DNA of 64,000 bases from Sternotherus odoratus (lineage: Eukaryota > Chordata > Testudines > Kinosternidae): the NCBI GenBank assembly GCA_032164245.1, contig JAVMKO010000001.1:251295644-251359643 (forward strand), given 5' to 3'. The position numbers were made by a program, and so were the translations under genes. The notes beneath the pieces are model-generated. The model was not told the origin of the DNA, did no database searches, and saw nothing but the letters and a program-made list of their open reading frames with translations. Positions 62,150 through 64,000 of this stretch are shown here, piece by piece (the stretch's first letter is position 1; each line of letters starts with the position of its first letter).

Positions 62150-63038
62150 CGATGAAGGGTATGATTTAGAAGAGTTGTAGGCAAGTGTGGGACCGTCCAT
62201 GTTCTTCTGCCAATACAGGATTGTTCACTTTTGTGGATTCTTGATTTCTTGATTAACTCTAATTTTAAATTACTCAGGTAATGAGGACTCAACACTTCAG
62301 TTGGGAGACTATTTCTCCAACTACTAGATGTCTATCTTTATTACATTTGTATTGTTCCATCACTGTAGTATCTCAATATTCAGTTTAACTTTGAATCATT
62401 ACTTTTAGATGTACAGCCCTGAACTATCCTAAACATTTCCTCCCTATCACTGTTTACACCCTGAAATCCTCAATTGCTTGTTCCTCAGGCATTCTTTAGC
62501 CAAGCTATACATATTTTTCTTTTAATCTTCTGATTAGAGTAATATGCAGTTACAGAAAATACGCACATTCTCTAATATACATTAATAGAAGCAGACTGTG
62601 CAATCCGCTCATTGATGGAGTTCAGTTTTTAAAACTGTGACCTAGTCTTGATTTCAGCAAACATCACTCCAATGCCATCTCTCATGAAATGTGAAACAGG
62701 AAAGAGCCTATTAAAGAAAGGCTTTTATTTAGTCTACTCTACTCTACTATACATATTTCATAGCAGAATACCCTGTGTTAAAGGGTGGCTTGTCCCTTAA
62801 ACCCACAAAAATCTGTTTTTCCTTTTCTGGTGTTGTCATGTCCACCAGTTTTTCACTGTTCCTCTTCTACTTGAGTCTTGGGGATTGTCAATCAAGCTCC
62901 TAGTTGCAAGCCAGACTGTTCTGCATCCTCTGACAGAATTTTTGTCAGAGATGAAACAATAGCAAAATTGTTTCAAAATTTTCTTCAAAAACTTTTTTTT
63001 AATACATTTATACTGAAAGGTTTTTTTTTCTGTAATTT

Positions 63039-63081
<43 letters not shown>

Positions 63082-64000
63082 GGTTCCCTTTTTTTCTGAA
63101 AAAAAACCAAAAACGTTCCTGTAAGCTTGCTTGGTTACTCCTGAGGCTCCATAGTAAGAGAGCAGCTCCTTCCTTCACAATGCAAGACTTTCCCAGAAAA
63201 GCAAGAGCCTAAGCCCACAGAAGCTCTTTCCTGAGCCAAATGTAGGAGAGGGGATTGTGTGTGAAATGTCTGTTCTCAAGTTCAGTGAGATTCCCTAGTA
63301 TCTGAGGCAGCCACACAGGGTGAGGTAATGAATTTCCACAAAAGGCAGAGTTCTTGACCATGCGAAGCAGCAAGGACCCACCACTCTCTGCAGTCAGAGA
63401 TACAGACCCTGCCTGCAAAAAAGTTCCATTCCATTCTTGACTACAGGATGTGAGAATATCATCTCTGCAAGACTATCAGAGGAAAGTGAGGAGTGGGAGT
63501 TTCTCCCCCAGAAATGTAAGGCTAGCTAACAGGGTTTCTGAAAATTAATGCTACTGTAGCCCATCTTATTGTGGCAATATTTTTGGCAGTACTTGCCAAT
63601 CAGTCTTCAGTTCTCTTAATTATATTCTCTTAACTATTTCCTTGTATCTGTTCAGATGTTTTTTCAGAGATTTTGCCTACCCATTCATTACTCATAGGTG
63701 TCCTGATCTTCTCAAGACTTGGGGACAGAACTTGAAATACATTAACCCAACTCAACAGTTCCAAACCAGCAGAGTTCATCCAAAGGTGTAAAATATTGTG
63801 ACTGAGACAAAAGTACTACTTTTCAGTTTTTCTAGAAAAACATTACCTTTCTGTTAAAGTACGGAGCCAACTATAAATAAGAAATAAACTTATTTTGGGT
63901 TGATAGAATTGGGAAAAGAAAAGGGACCAAACAGAAGAGCATGATACTTAAGGGAAATAAAAACTTTTCTTTTTGATGTATAGCGGCAGGTGGATATAAT
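62150..64000. other. Intronic sequence with one microsatellite
   Basis: (CT)n lies at 63041-63077. No coding or mobile sequence recognised. Confidence 0.5.
63041..63077. repeat. (CT)n microsatellite
   Basis: About 18 uninterrupted CT units. Confidence 0.98.

Larger units (their letters stand above)
40899..64000 (+). other. GTF2F2: GTF2F2 intron (5' part)
   Basis: Sequence downstream of the exon donor. The next human exon begins with the peptide LQIEESSKPVRL; no equivalent was seen, so the intron continues to the window end. It hosts the DIRS element, several hATs and a Penelope-like element. Confidence 0.75.

Overview
This is a vertebrate nuclear genome window, almost entirely intronic. Two pieces of host coding sequence are recognisable. 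A single 82-bp exon on the plus strand (40817-40898) encodes part of GTF2F2, the small subunit (RAP30) of transcription factor TFIIF. An intact single-exon KCTD4 gene lies on the minus strand (29032-29805). KCTD4 sits inside a GTF2F2 intron in antisense orientation, as in human, so the locus order is conserved. The flanking GTF2F2 introns run off both ends: at least 40.8 kb upstream and 23.1 kb downstream of the exon.

The repeat content points to a reptile, most likely a turtle. It includes CR1 LINEs, Penelope-like elements (PLEs) with GIY-YIG endonuclease remains, a nearly full-length DIRS retrotransposon, many non-autonomous hAT and Harbinger-type DNA transposons, MIR-like SINEs, a 5S-rRNA-derived SINE and two probable LTR remnants. 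The species cannot be fixed from the sequence alone.

Layout: 1-15 kb is AT-rich intron with a CR1 fragment, a 979-bp hAT element (2677-3655), Harbinger-like MITEs, an LTR-like block (8529-9670) and a PLE tail split by a DNA transposon (10014-11035). 15.3-17.4 kb is a CR1 3' end interrupted by two different DNA transposons. 19.5-25 kb holds a fold-back hAT, a Harbinger MITE and a decayed PLE coding fragment. 25-31.7 kb is repeat-poor and contains KCTD4. 31.7-40.5 kb is dense in SINE, hAT, MITE and CR1 copies. 40.8 kb is the GTF2F2 exon. 45.6-50.4 kb is the DIRS element (gag-like, RT/RNase H and tyrosine recombinase ORFs, terminal inverted repeats). 51.8-64 kb has an LTR/primer-binding-site remnant, several hATs with exact target duplications, and a 5'-truncated PLE whose neighbour is a 222-bp inverted PLE tail flanked by a 12-bp duplication.

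I found no undescribed multi-gene system. The strongest observations concern transposon biology: eight hAT insertions all with TA at the centre of the 8-bp target duplication, two 210-bp hAT copies 23 kb apart that differ at only two CpG-type sites, nested insertions, a DIRS recombinase that has lost its expected catalytic tyrosine, and an apparent tRNA-Leu primer-binding site.
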